Shown: one piece after another, positions 7,623 through 15,946 of the stretch
How positions within the stretch are numbered: the stretch's first letter is position 1
Layout of the letters: every line of letters starts with the position of its first letter
Source of the DNA: Candidatus Kapaibacterium sp.
Lineage (GTDB): Bacteria > Bacteroidota > Ignavibacteria > Kapaibacteriales > UBA2268
DNA length: 24,247 nucleotides
Direction: 5' to 3'
Assembly: GCA_027858275.1 (NCBI GenBank)
Contig: JAQIDA010000254.1
Coordinates: forward strand, 1-24,247
Program-made: the position numbers and the translations under genes
The notes under the pieces: model-generated
Databases searched by the model: none
Seen by the model: the letters and a program-made list of their open reading frames with translations, nothing else
Told to the model about the DNA's origin: nothing

Positions 7623-8624
7623 TTAAGGAATACTTCTGAACACAAAGAATTTAAGCAATTGTTCTAAAACAATCAAGACCAAAGCGGCCAGCACGAGCGG
7701 AAAGAATTCTTCCGAATAACGATTAAAAATTGATTCATCTACTCTGGTTTTTTCGAGCTTATCGATTTCGTCGTATATTTTTTCTAAACCCCTATTGTTT
7801 TTCGCGCGGAAATATTGGCCGTCAGTCAGCCCGGCGATCGATTTCAATACTTTTTCGTCGATTTTCACATCTACATTTTGGTATTGAGTACCGAAAGCAG
7901 TTTTGAACGGATAAGGTGCTTTACCTGTCGTTCCTACTCCGATAGTATAGACTCTTACAGCAAATGTTTTCGCTATATCAGCAGCGGTTTCGGGAGAGAT
8001 AGATCCTTGGTTATTCACTCCGTCAGTCAGTAAAATAACCACTTTGCTTTTGGCTTTGCTGTCTTTCAAACGATTGACCGCAGTCGCCAGGCCCATACCG
8101 ATGGCCGTACCGGGTTCAGTCATTCCGGTTTTTACCGATTCAAATAAATTCTTGATTACATCATGGTCGATAGTAACAGGGCACTGAGTGAAACTCTCGC
8201 CGGCGAATACAACCAAACCAATTCTGTCATCTAATCTTTTCTCAATAAACTTCACCGCGTATTTTTTCGCCGCCTCCAATCGGTTAGGCTTCAAATCCTC
8301 GGCAAGCATAGACTTTGAGATATCGAGCGCTAGAATTATATCTATACCTTCGGTAACAACATTGCGCTTTGTTGAGACCGACTGCGGACGTGCCAACACT
8401 ATTATCAGCAATGACAGGGCAAGAATTCTCAGAATAAACGGGAGAAATCTCATTCTCTGCCGGAAAGTCGGCTTAACTTTTTCAAAACCCTTATGTGTCG
8501 ACATCATCAGTGTCGGAGTACTTTGCTTGTTTCTGACGATAAACCATATAATCAGCAGCGGAATAATTATCAGAAGCCAAAAGAATTGCGGATCGGCAAA
8601 ATTCACGTTATTCATCATTGTCAT
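7623..8624 (-). CDS. batA: BatA-type vWA-domain membrane protein
   Basis: This 333-residue protein has the Bat (Bacteroides aerotolerance) layout: two N-terminal membrane helices (about 13-31 and 61-79), a von Willebrand factor A domain (about 93-290) and a C-terminal helix (about 309-329). The metal-ion-dependent adhesion site is complete: D101-x-S103-x-S105 (DISKS), T173 (PGTAIG) and D201 (LLTDG). The family works with MoxR ATPases in envelope-stress or metal/oxidative tolerance, with the vWA domain as the protein-binding part. Its start overlaps the end of the upstream BatD-like gene by 17 bases, suggesting translational coupling. No batB or batC follows; an inverted-repeat element and an HD-domain gene do. 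Confidence 0.88.
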   Translation of the reverse strand: MTMMNNVNFADPQFFWLLIIIPLLIIWFIVRNKQSTPTLMMSTHKGFEKVKPTFRQRMRFLPFILRILALSLLIIVLARPQSVSTKRNVVTEGIDIILALDISKSMLAEDLKPNRLEAAKKYAVKFIEKRLDDRIGLVVFAGESFTQCPVTIDHDVIKNLFESVKTGMTEPGTAIGMGLATAVNRLKDSKAKSKVVILLTDGVNNQGSISPETAADIAKTFAVRVYTIGVGTTGKAPYPFKTAFGTQYQNVDVKIDEKVLKSIAGLTDGQYFRAKNNRGLEKIYDEIDKLEKTRVDESIFNRYSEEFFPLVLAALVLIVLEQLLKFFVFRSIP

Positions 8625-9621
8625 CGCCTTTCATATCTTCCGCTTCTTTAGTGTTTTTTATTGCGTCGTCTTTTGTATTTTCAATATCATTTTTAAAAGG
8701 AATCGTTCGGTTCACAAATTCCAAAGCTGAGGTCATTGCCAATGAATTTTCATTAGGCAGAGGTTGGAATTCCGCGAATTTTGCCAGATCAGCCGTTTCA
8801 AAAACGATTTGCAGAGCTGCGATCAAATCTCTCTCAAAGCTGTTTGAATAAAGCGCGCCAAGGATTTCCTCAGTTATCATTTCCGTCGCTCCGATGTCAA
8901 ATCGACGCTTGATATAAACTCTGACAATATCGGTCAAACGAATATGATATTCCTTCACCATTCCCTTTTGCCAAACTTTATCATTTTCCAATTGCTTCAA
9001 AGCTTCGAGCGCGATAACGTGAGCCGGGATTTTCGGATCGTAGTCACTGTCCCCAAGAATCTGCTTGGAAGCTCTCTTTTTCATATAAATTACAATCCCG
9101 ATGACAATCAAAATCAACAGGACTGCTCCGACTATATACCATATATAATCCATAATATTAAAAGGAACGTCGCGCGGACCTTTTATCGCTTTGAATGCGG
9201 CAGTAGTGTCCACATCGGGTACGGAAAATTCAAGGAATATAGGCTCAGTCGCTATCGGGAAAGGATCCTGATGACCTTCTTTTCCAAACATCGTCGTAAT
9301 AGCCGGCAACTCATGTCTGCCGCCGTCGAACGAAGTCAGCGATAATATCTGACGAACCGCAAAACCTTTTTCGCCGTTGACAGTATCAACCTCAGATTTA
9401 TCGGCAATCACGATTTTGTCAAAACCGTCCTCAAAAGTCGGCCAAATTGTATTCAGCGATTTATCGGCAGACAACTCCACAGTCTAAGTAATTCGGTCGC
9501 CGATCATCACATTATTTGTGTCAATTTCCGCCTTAAATTTCACATCATTTGCCGCGGCATATTCGCCGATAAAAAACAGGCAAAACAATGATATTATCAA
9601 AAAATTAATTCCCTTGCGCAT
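8608..9621 (-). pseudogene. BatD/DUF4381-like membrane protein, interrupted by an in-frame TAG
   Basis: The frame runs 338 codons from an ATG at 9621, preceded by AGGA, to a TAA at 8608-8610. It is broken once by TAG at 9484-9486 (codon 46). Codons 1-24 form a signal peptide (MRKGINFLIISLFCLFF…). The sequence reads GDRIT-stop-TVELSADKS, so an ancestral Tyr (ITYTVEL) is likely and one base change explains the stop. After the stop there is an Ig-like region, a membrane helix (WYIVGAVLLILIVIGIVIYM) and a cytoplasmic helical domain with 'KEYHIRLTDIVRVYIKRRF', as in the TM proteins encoded between DUF58 and batA in Bacteroidota. A restart at GTG 9480 would make a product without a signal peptide. 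Loss of function, readthrough or an assembly error are all possible. Confidence 0.72.
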
Positions 9622-9695
9622 ATAAGATTTTCCTGTGTAAAACAATCGAAATTGTTGTTAAAATTTATAACATCTACTCTGAACCGCTATTATCT

Positions 9696-9759
9696 TCAAA
9701 CTCCCCGTCCTTTCCAAGGAGGGGTGCCCGAAGGGCGGGGTGGTTCTTATCTTCCTGTC
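9696..9759. repeat. 64-bp GC-rich palindromic repeat, copy R1
   Basis: It matches 13461-13524 at 63 of 64 positions in the same orientation; the single difference is A versus C near position 9749. It contains two small stems: a CCTT…AAGG stem inside CCCC…GGGG, and GCCC-GAA-GGGC. Downstream bases are TCTTCCTGTC in both copies. It lies between the BNR gene and the BatD-like gene. Confidence 0.9.
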
Positions 9760-9767
9760 TTCCGGAA

Positions 9768-9800
9768 ACTTGATCCAAAGTAAAGAAACTTTGGACAAGT
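9768..9800. repeat. RAAGAA-hexaloop hairpin, copy 3
   Basis: ACTTG (9768-9772) pairs with CAAGT (9796-9800) and TCCAAAGT (9774-9781) with ACTTTGGA (9788-9795), with A9773 bulged, around loop AAAGAA (9782-9787). This is the same bulged 5+8 stem plan as the copy at 13411-13443, but with a different sequence. Confidence 0.75.
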
Positions 9801-9813
9801 GCGGAATTTCTTC

Positions 9814-9845
9814 GATGAGGTCCACTTTCTTCAGTGGACTTCATC
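9814..9845. repeat. RAAGAA-hexaloop hairpin, copy 4
   Basis: GATGAGGTCCACT (9814-9826) pairs with AGTGGACTTCATC (9833-9845) with one G-T pair, around loop TTCTTC (GAAGAA on the minus strand). It shares the flank TTCTTCGATG and the loop-proximal bases with the 6202-6233 copy, while the middle of the stem is different yet still paired. Confidence 0.75.
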
Positions 9846-9897
9846 TTCTTAAGCAATCCTAAGAAGACGGAATCCACTGAAGAAAATGGAATCCGTC
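9845..9897. repeat. Linker hairpin plus RAAGAA-hexaloop hairpin, copy 5
   Basis: Immediately after copy 4, CTTCTTA (9845-9851) pairs with TAAGAAG (9860-9866). Copy 5 then spans 9866-9897: GACGGAATCCACT and AATGGAATCCGTC pair at 11 of 13 positions around loop GAAGAA (9879-9884). It is inverted relative to copy 4. Confidence 0.6.
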
Positions 9898-9901
9898 AAG
9901 A

Positions 9902-9955
9902 ATTCTCCCTCTTATCCCCCCGCCTGCAAAGGAGGGGGTTGGGGGGCAGTTCTTC
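9902..9955. repeat. GC-rich palindromic repeat, divergent copy R4
   Basis: A C-rich then G-rich stretch (CCCCCC…CCTGCAAAGGAGGGGG…GGGGGG) ending in AGTTCTTCTCTTC. It has the same overall plan and trailing TTCTTCTCT as the R1/R2 copies but a different core. It begins the region downstream of the BNR gene stop at 9969. Confidence 0.5.
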
Positions 9956-9968
9956 TCTTCTTCTTTTC

Positions 9969-12900
9969 TTACTTTATCAGCACAATCTTCTCAGTCACAT
10001 TCTCCTTGCCGACTTTCAGATTGCAATAATACTCACCCGAATTCAAACCGGCAGCATCCAGCACGACAGAATAATTTCCGGGAGACATCATTTTATTCAA
10101 TAACGTCTTGACTGTTTTGCCTCTTGAATTATATATTGTCAGACTAACATAATTTCTGTCATTGAGAACAAAATTAATCATTGCGGAAGTTTTGACCGGA
10201 TTTGGACTGATATTTGTCAAAGAGAACGGAACGGCTGAGTAATCATCAACCGAAGTTTCTTTTTGAGTACGAAAATTATAAATATCTGACCAAAAACCGA
10301 GACCGTCATCACTTGCCGAAGTCACTCGCCAATAGTATTTTTTATCGTATATCAAATCGTTAAGTTCAAACTGAGTGTCTTTAATACCCGTGCTGTCAAT
10401 CAAGGATGAGTTCATCAATATATTCGTTCCGAATTCAAGTCTGTAGGATGTTGCGCCTTCTGCTTCATTCCAAAGCAAAGTCACATCAGTCGGCAATTCC
10501 CTCGAACGATGTTCCGGATAAATTAATTCCGGACCGGAAGTAGCTGTTGTGAACATAAACATTTCCGAATACTCGCCCATGCCTCCGACACCTTTGCCGG
10601 CAACTCTCCAATAATAAGTTATAAGACCATGATTCAAATCGCGTATTTCAAAATTGGGCTCAGAAATTCCGTCAACTTCATAATTAATCGCATTAAATGT
10701 GCTGTCAGTCGATATTTGCAATTTATAGAAAAGTGCAGTTTCTTGTGCTTCCCATTCAAATACTTGTCTGTTTAAAATTGCCCTTGCTTCGTCTTCGGGA
10801 ATGGTCAATGCTATTGCCGCAGGAGGCGCGGGTATGTCAGATTCATCAACATATTTACTATAAACGCCGATCCCGTAAGTGCCGACCGCGACAAATCCGT
10901 CCGCGGCGCGAGAATCGATATTCCAAATCATTGTATTGCCGATTTCGTCGGGGCTTTCTCGTTGCCATACAGTATATTTACCGTCAAGATATGAAGCCGA
11001 GTATAAACCCGTAGAGGTCGCCGCGAAATAAATAAATCTGTCGCCGACAGGGACGATTTCAACCCATTGGACTGCCGGTCCTACGCCGGCTCCGTTCTCA
11101 TATTCTTCAAGATTGCCGGATACCGGAACCCAATTAAAACCTGCGTCTTCACTGTAGAAAATACTGACAACGTTGAAGTTAGAAAATACTGCCATGAGCC
11201 TGTTCCCGTCTTTAGGATCAACCGCTATACATGATAAATTTGAGCCTGTGGGGAATATTTCTCCCGATATTTCGACAGGTTCCCGGTCGCCTATATTTGC
11301 ACTGTCAATTCTGTATAATCTGCCGTAAGTCGTTCCGTAATATAGGATATTAGAAGGAATAGTTGAGATGCCGAGAGCCGAAATTCTTTCACCGCGATAA
11401 GCTCCGGGCGTTATGCTGTCCGTTCGTGTCGCATGCAGACTGTCCCAACCGATTGTGATAGAATCAAGTCCCGCTTCAACGGGAATCTGAGATAAATCAT
11501 TGTTGCGCCAAACCAAACGACCACCTGCCAGATACATGATATTATTATCATTCGGATCAAGCAGATAAGGAGTGTTCCAGATAAAATCTTCGCCGCCAAT
11601 GGGATCAATTCGAGTACTGAAAATTTTCTCCCCGTCGTCATCCAATAAGGCTCGGTATATTTTTATTTTCGGTTGATTCGATGAGTTTTGTGATGTATAA
11701 TGAAACTCAGCTCCGCCGGGAATCACGCAGCAGAAACCGTCTGCCGTTGCGGGATTGGTCCAAGGCTGTTGCAAGTTTGCTGAATTAGTATATAAAGTTC
11801 CGTTATCCTGCAAACCGCCGATAATCTCATCTGATCCGACAGTTGTAGGGTCAACTCCCACATGATAGAATTGAGTTGTATAGAAACCGTTGTTTAACGG
11901 AGTCCATACTACTGTTTCAGCAAGATTATCCTCGGTCATTATAACTCCTCCGTCAGATCCTGTATATAATAATCTTGGATTGGCAGGGTGGAAAACCATT
12001 GCGTGTTGATCGGAATGATGATTAGGATATCTATAGAAATAATCGCATTCGTCAAAGGGGCAGGTACCGCCGATTTGGGTTGTGTTTTCAGAAGATTAGA
12101 ATCCGTCGGTTGAACGATAAAGACTCGTTCCGCCGATATAAACAATATCAGCGTTTTCCGGATGCACTTTCACGATAAGATCATAAGATCCCTGTGAATT
12201 GAAATGCAAACGAGTCGGATCGACTCTCGGTATACTTGATGACCTGTCGTCCCATTCGCCGCTGCCGTCATCCGAGAGATAAGTATATTTCCAGATGCTG
12301 TGCCAAAGGCTGTCGCCTCGTGAGTTCCTTGTAAGTTTGCCGGATTCGGGAGTTTCAGCGAGAAAATACACTTGGTTTTCATCTGAGGGAGCAACTCCGA
12401 TACAGACTCTTCTATATTGTTTAGGGATAAAATCAGGAGTGATTTCCGTCCATTCAACTCCGTCGAGCGAACGATAAATCCCCATATTTTTTGAATTAGC
12501 GTAATCATCGAAGGTCTTCTGACTCAAAGTCGCATAGAAAACTCCGTTTGCCGTGATCTCAATATCAGTGAACCAACTTGATTCATTGCCGTAGCTGCCG
12601 AGAACGGTTGTCCAAGTTTCGCCGCCGTCAGTGCTTCTTACGATACATCCGACAGCAGTTGCAGCGAATAATTCGTCTTGTTCCAAATTTTTGTGATTAA
12701 CCGCAATATTCCATATATAATCGAATCGGCTGTCCCAGCTTTGCGGAGTTTTGGACAAAGTCGATTCCAATCCGAACCAAGTTTCGCCGCCGTCAGTCGA
12801 TTTCATAATGCCGTCGCCTCGAAGTCCGCCGTATATATTAAAATATTCACCGGTTCCGTAATACCATATATTTTCTTTGCCGGGGCGAGTATCCTGAGCG

Positions 12901-13361
12901 ACACAAGAAACTGACTGCAACTGAGTCGATGTTGTTTTCTTGACCCAGGAAGTTCCGTCGTCGGTAGATTTCCACATACCTCCCGAAACTCCTCCTGCTA
13001 ACAAAATTTTATTATCCAATTTATCAATCGCCAAAGCGCGAGTTCTGCCTCCCACAAAATGAGGACCTCGTTTTTGCCAACTGCCCGCGAGAGTTTTATT
13101 TCCTTTGTTATCATATCTTGCAGCGACCGGCAATTTTGCCGAGAACTCCGCCGAAGCACGTTCAATACCGGCAGGAATCTTTCCCGTTTTCGGATCGCGC
13201 AATCGCTCGAATTCCCAAAGATGTTTATCTTTCAATTGAACAGGACCTTCGCCCTCTCGAACCAAACCTGAGAGTTGTTCTCTTTCATCAGAATCCTGAA
13301 CAAAGAAAACTCCCGCAATCAGCGCGACAGCAAGCAAAATCAATAAGTATTTTGTTTTCAT
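9969..13361 (-). pseudogene. Giant secreted BNR-propeller/FN3 protein with T9SS domain, one in-frame TAA
   Basis: The frame has 1131 codons from ATG at 13361 to TAA at 9969 and stays in one frame throughout, but codon 422 (12096-12098) is TAA. The protein begins with a signal peptide (MKTKYLLILLAVALIAG). It then has BNR/sortilin-type propeller motifs (WKSTDDGTSW at 130-139, MKSTDGGETW near 186-195, VRSTDGGETW at 241-250) that continue after the stop (LYTGSDGGV). Two fibronectin type III-like domains follow (each with a YYWRV strand), then a T9SS type A sorting domain (SPNPVKTS…VTEKIVLIK). Either half alone lacks something essential: the N-terminal part lacks the sorting domain and the C-terminal part the signal peptide. 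It lies between DUF58 and the BatD-like gene, bracketed by 64-bp direct repeats. A recent nonsense mutation or an assembly error is likelier than recoding. Confidence 0.8.
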
Positions 13362-13410
13362 AATATGTTTGGCTCCGTTTGGTTGAATGATTGTTGTATT
13401 TTCTTTGGAA

Positions 13411-13443
13411 ACCTTGCCGAAGGTAAAGAAACCTTCGGAAGGT
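13411..13443. repeat. RAAGAA-hexaloop hairpin, copy 6
   Basis: ACCTT (13411-13415) pairs with AAGGT (13439-13443) and CCGAAGGT (13417-13424) with ACCTTCGG (13431-13438), with G13416 bulged, around loop AAAGAA (13425-13430). It is preceded by GGAA, as is the 9768 copy. It lies about 50 bp upstream of the BNR gene start, in its leader region. Confidence 0.75.
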
Positions 13444-13460
13444 GTACGCTGTTTTTCTTT

Positions 13461-13524
13461 TCAAACTCCCCGTCCTTTCCAAGGAGGGGTGCCCGAAGGG
13501 CGGGGTGGTTCTTCTCTTCCTGTC
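13461..13524. repeat. 64-bp GC-rich palindromic repeat, copy R2
   Basis: Direct copy of 9696-9759 with one mismatch. It lies between the DUF58 stop (13556) and the BNR gene start. A short palindrome AACCTT-CCG-AAGGTT (13532-13546) follows. Together with R1 it brackets the BNR gene. Confidence 0.9.
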
Positions 13525-13555
13525 CAAGCCGAACCTTCCGAAGGTTTTAGCCCGT

Positions 13556-14431
13556 CTACTTCCGCTTCCCTCTTCCCTTAAAGAAATTCATCAGCGGGCT
13601 GACATAAGATTCATCCGTGAAAAGCTCAACAGAATCGACTTTGCTTCTTTTTAATATATTGTTCAGCTCAGTGCTTTTCTCAAGTCTGTTTCTGTTATAT
13701 TCTTCGCGAACTTTCCGGCTGCCCGTATCAACCCAAAGACTCTGACCGCTTTCGGCGTCAACTGTGTGAATCAAGCCGAGGTCAGGCATTTCAGTTTCTC
13801 TTTTGTCGATTATTTTCAGTGCTACGGTGTCGTGTCGTCTTGAAGCAAGTTTCAAATCGTCCTCGAATCCCTGATCTTCAAAATCAGAAAGGACAAAAAC
13901 AATACTGCGTTTTTTAATGATATTATTCATATAGCGCAGAGCTTCGGCGATATTTGTACCGCTGTTTTCGGGAGTGAAATGTATCAGCTCGCGGATAATT
14001 CTTAATATATGCGACTTCCCTTTTTTCGGCGGAATATATTTCTCAACTTGATCGCTGAAAAAGATAATCCCGATTTTGTCGTTATTCTGAATAGCGGAAA
14101 AAGCTATTACCGCACAAAGCTCAGTGATTAATTCTCGCTTAAACCTACGCTCGGTTCCGAATTTCTCCGAACCGCTCATATCTACAAGCAGCATCACGGT
14201 AAGCTCGCGCTCCTCGTCAAAAACTTTGACATAAGGGTGACTGAATCTCGCCGTGACGTTCCAGTCGATAGTTCTGATCTCGTCGCCGTGCTGATATTCC
14301 CGCACTTCGCTGAAAGTCATACCTCGGCCTTTGAAAGCACTGTGGTACTCACCCGAAAAGATCTGTTTCGACAATCCGCGCGTGCGAATCTCGATTTTTC
14401 TGACCTTTTTTAATAATTCTGATGTTTCCAT
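13556..14431 (-). CDS. DUF58 domain protein of the Bat/MoxR locus
   Basis: A 291-residue soluble protein of the DUF58 family, the usual second gene of MoxR operons. The family core is clear: 'FKGRGMTFSEVREYQHGDEIRTIDWN' region (residues about 33-58), then 'VKVFDEERELTVMLLVDMSGS', a vWA-like fold with the metal-site DxSxS (DMSGS). This is the short form without N-terminal membrane helices, as usual in Bacteroidota. It is thought to act with MoxR in assembly or activation of membrane protein complexes; the exact target is unknown. The start is at ATG 14431. Its partner moxR lies 255 bp upstream on the same strand, a wide gap with a predicted terminator and a repeat pair. Downstream is the repeat-bracketed BNR gene. 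Confidence 0.88.
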   Translation of the reverse strand: METSELLKKVRKIEIRTRGLSKQIFSGEYHSAFKGRGMTFSEVREYQHGDEIRTIDWNVTARFSHPYVKVFDEERELTVMLLVDMSGSEKFGTERRFKRELITELCAVIAFSAIQNNDKIGIIFFSDQVEKYIPPKKGKSHILRIIRELIHFTPENSGTNIAEALRYMNNIIKKRSIVFVLSDFEDQGFEDDLKLASRRHDTVALKIIDKRETEMPDLGLIHTVDAESGQSLWVDTGSRKVREEYNRNRLEKSTELNNILKRSKVDSVELFTDESYVSPLMNFFKGRGKRK

Positions 14432-14509
14432 ATATCGGACTGTCTCTTTATTTCATTCGAAATTTGTTCTTCCGGGAAATCCGAAATACTCATATATTTG
14501 TTACAGCCA

Positions 14510-14588
14510 CTTGCAACGGATAGCTTTAGCTGTCTGCAAGAATGATTGTTTTCGATGTTTTGCACGGTGCTAAAGCACTCTGTTGCAA
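14510..14588. repeat. Inverted pair of TGCAA hairpin repeats
   Basis: Two hairpins face each other. The first (14510-14540) has CTTGCA/TGCAAG ends and an inner GATAGCT/AGCTGTC stem. The second (14560-14588) has TTGCA/TGCAA ends and an inner GTGCT/AGCAC stem. Read on its minus strand, the second aligns with the first: both begin TGCAAC, have the centre GCTTTAGC and end in TGCAA, while the stem bases differ in a paired way. The unit sits between moxR and the DUF58 gene. Confidence 0.65.
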
Positions 14589-14634
14589 TAAAACACAAAA
14601 AACATATGAATAATTACGGTTAACGCAATCAACT

Positions 14635-14664
14635 CTTGAAAAATGGAGCATACTCCCTTGCTCC
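14635..14664 (-). terminator. Rho-independent terminator after moxR
   Basis: On the minus strand GGAGCA and TGCTCC pair around an 8-nt loop (14645-14664), followed by ATTTTTC. It starts 23 bp past the moxR stop. If active it would separate moxR transcription, wholly or partly, from the DUF58 gene. Confidence 0.55.
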
Positions 14665-14686
14665 TCATGTAATAATAATCCGCGCA

Positions 14687-15673
14687 TTAAGGCACTTCGA
14701 CAGTGTTCAATATTTCATTGATAATATCTTCCGAAGTAACATTTTCGGCTTCAGCTTCATAAGAGATACCGATTCTGTGGCGAAGCACATCAAGCGCGAC
14801 CGCTCGAATATCTTCCGGAATCACATAGCCTCTGCGTTTGATAAAGGCGTAAGCTTTGGCGGCTTTCGCGAGATTGATAGAACCGCGAGGTGACGCGCCG
14901 AATGATATAAAATGAGTTAATTTATCAAGTTTGTAATCTGCCGGGAAACGAGTCGCGAAAATAATATCGAGTATATACTGCTCAATTTTTTCGTCCATAT
15001 AGACTTCTTTCACGATTTCGCGTGCTTTCAGAATATCTTCAAGTTCAAGTATCTGAGAAATCTGCGGCGACTCCTGTGCTATATTCTGACGCATAATGTC
15101 CCGCTCTTCCTTGATATTCGGATAAGTGATAATCACTTTGAGCATGAATCTGTCCACCTGCGCTTCGGGCAGAGGATAAGTGCCTTCCTGTTCGATCGGG
15201 TTTTGAGTGGCAAGCACCAAAAACGGCTCATCAAGTTTGAAGGTTTGGTCGCCGATAGTGACCTGACGTTCCTGCATAGATTCAAGCAAGGCGCTCTGAA
15301 CTTTTGCCGGAGCGCGGTTAATTTCATCAGCTAAAACAAAGTTAGCGAAGACCGGCCCTTTGCGGACAGTAAAATCTTCTTTGCTTTGATTATAGATCAT
15401 AGTTCCGGTCAAATCCGCGGGGAGCAGATCAGGAGTAAACTGGATTCTGCTGAATTTGCCGTTTACAGATGAGGCCAAAGCCGTTATCGCTAAAGTTTTA
15501 GCCAATCCCGGCACACCTTCCAACAAAACATGTCCGTTGGATAAAAGTCCTATCAACAATCTTTCGACCATTGATTTTTGTCCTACAATCACCTTGCCGA
15601 TTTCCATCATCATCATATCGACAAACGCGCTTTCAGTTCTAATTCTCTCGTTTAATTCTTTGATATCAGTCAT
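14687..15673 (-). CDS. moxR: MoxR-family AAA+ ATPase
   Basis: The 328-residue protein has the full AAA+ MoxR core (AAA_3). Walker A is GVPGLAKT (53-60), Walker B is VLADE (113-117) with the MoxR-typical 'DEINRAPAKVQSALLE', sensor 1 lies in LATQNP, and the arginine-finger region is EAQVDRF. The C-terminal helical lid (about 230-328) includes 'SFGASPRGSINLAKAAKAYA', the usual sensor 2 region. MoxR ATPases act as chaperone-like remodelers together with DUF58 and vWA proteins, here the products of the downstream minus-strand genes. The start at 15673 gives the normal N-terminus. It is divergent from the permease gene at 15947. Confidence 0.95.
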   Translation of the reverse strand: MTDIKELNERIRTESAFVDMMMMEIGKVIVGQKSMVERLLIGLLSNGHVLLEGVPGLAKTLAITALASSVNGKFSRIQFTPDLLPADLTGTMIYNQSKEDFTVRKGPVFANFVLADEINRAPAKVQSALLESMQERQVTIGDQTFKLDEPFLVLATQNPIEQEGTYPLPEAQVDRFMLKVIITYPNIKEERDIMRQNIAQESPQISQILELEDILKAREIVKEVYMDEKIEQYILDIIFATRFPADYKLDKLTHFISFGASPRGSINLAKAAKAYAFIKRRGYVIPEDIRAVALDVLRHRIGISYEAEAENVTSEDIINEILNTVEVP

Positions 15674-15946
15674 TTAAGATTCCGAAAATTTATATATAAC
15701 ATAATTTTATTCTTAATTCAATACCTTTAGCGTATCACATATCACGCTCCGTATGATAAAACAACGATAATAATAGGGAAAAATTTTTTATTTTTATCTT
15801 CTGAGTGATTATTTTTTTATCGGAAACATTTTGTAGGTTTTGAACGTATAAGACAGTTAGTATAGAATGTTAGGTATTAGTCGAACAAATTCATAATCCG
15901 GATTTTTATTACGGCGAATATGCCATAATTAGAAAACACAAAAAAA

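Noticed and set aside
8608..9480. GTG at 9480 as the true start of the BatD-like gene
   Set aside because: The frame continues upstream through one TAG to an ATG at 9621 with AGGA and a clean signal peptide. The 9480 start would lack export signals and has no ribosome binding site of note.
9969..11999. A separate gene starting at ATG 11999
   Set aside because: The preceding 32 codons after the TAA (SSENTTQIGG…) continue the same domain in the same frame, so this is the second part of one interrupted gene.
9484..12098. Stop-codon reassignment or programmed readthrough explaining the two in-frame stops
   Set aside because: TAA, TAG and TGA are all used as normal ends in this window (for example TAG at 6156-6158 and for DUF58, TGA for the HD gene, TAA for several), so a changed code does not fit. 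Nothing around the two stops suggests a readthrough signal.
13387..13654. Small + strand open frames across the R1/R2 repeats
   Set aside because: They run over palindromic repeats and the opposite strand of DUF58, and have odd composition; they are shadows of repeats and real genes.
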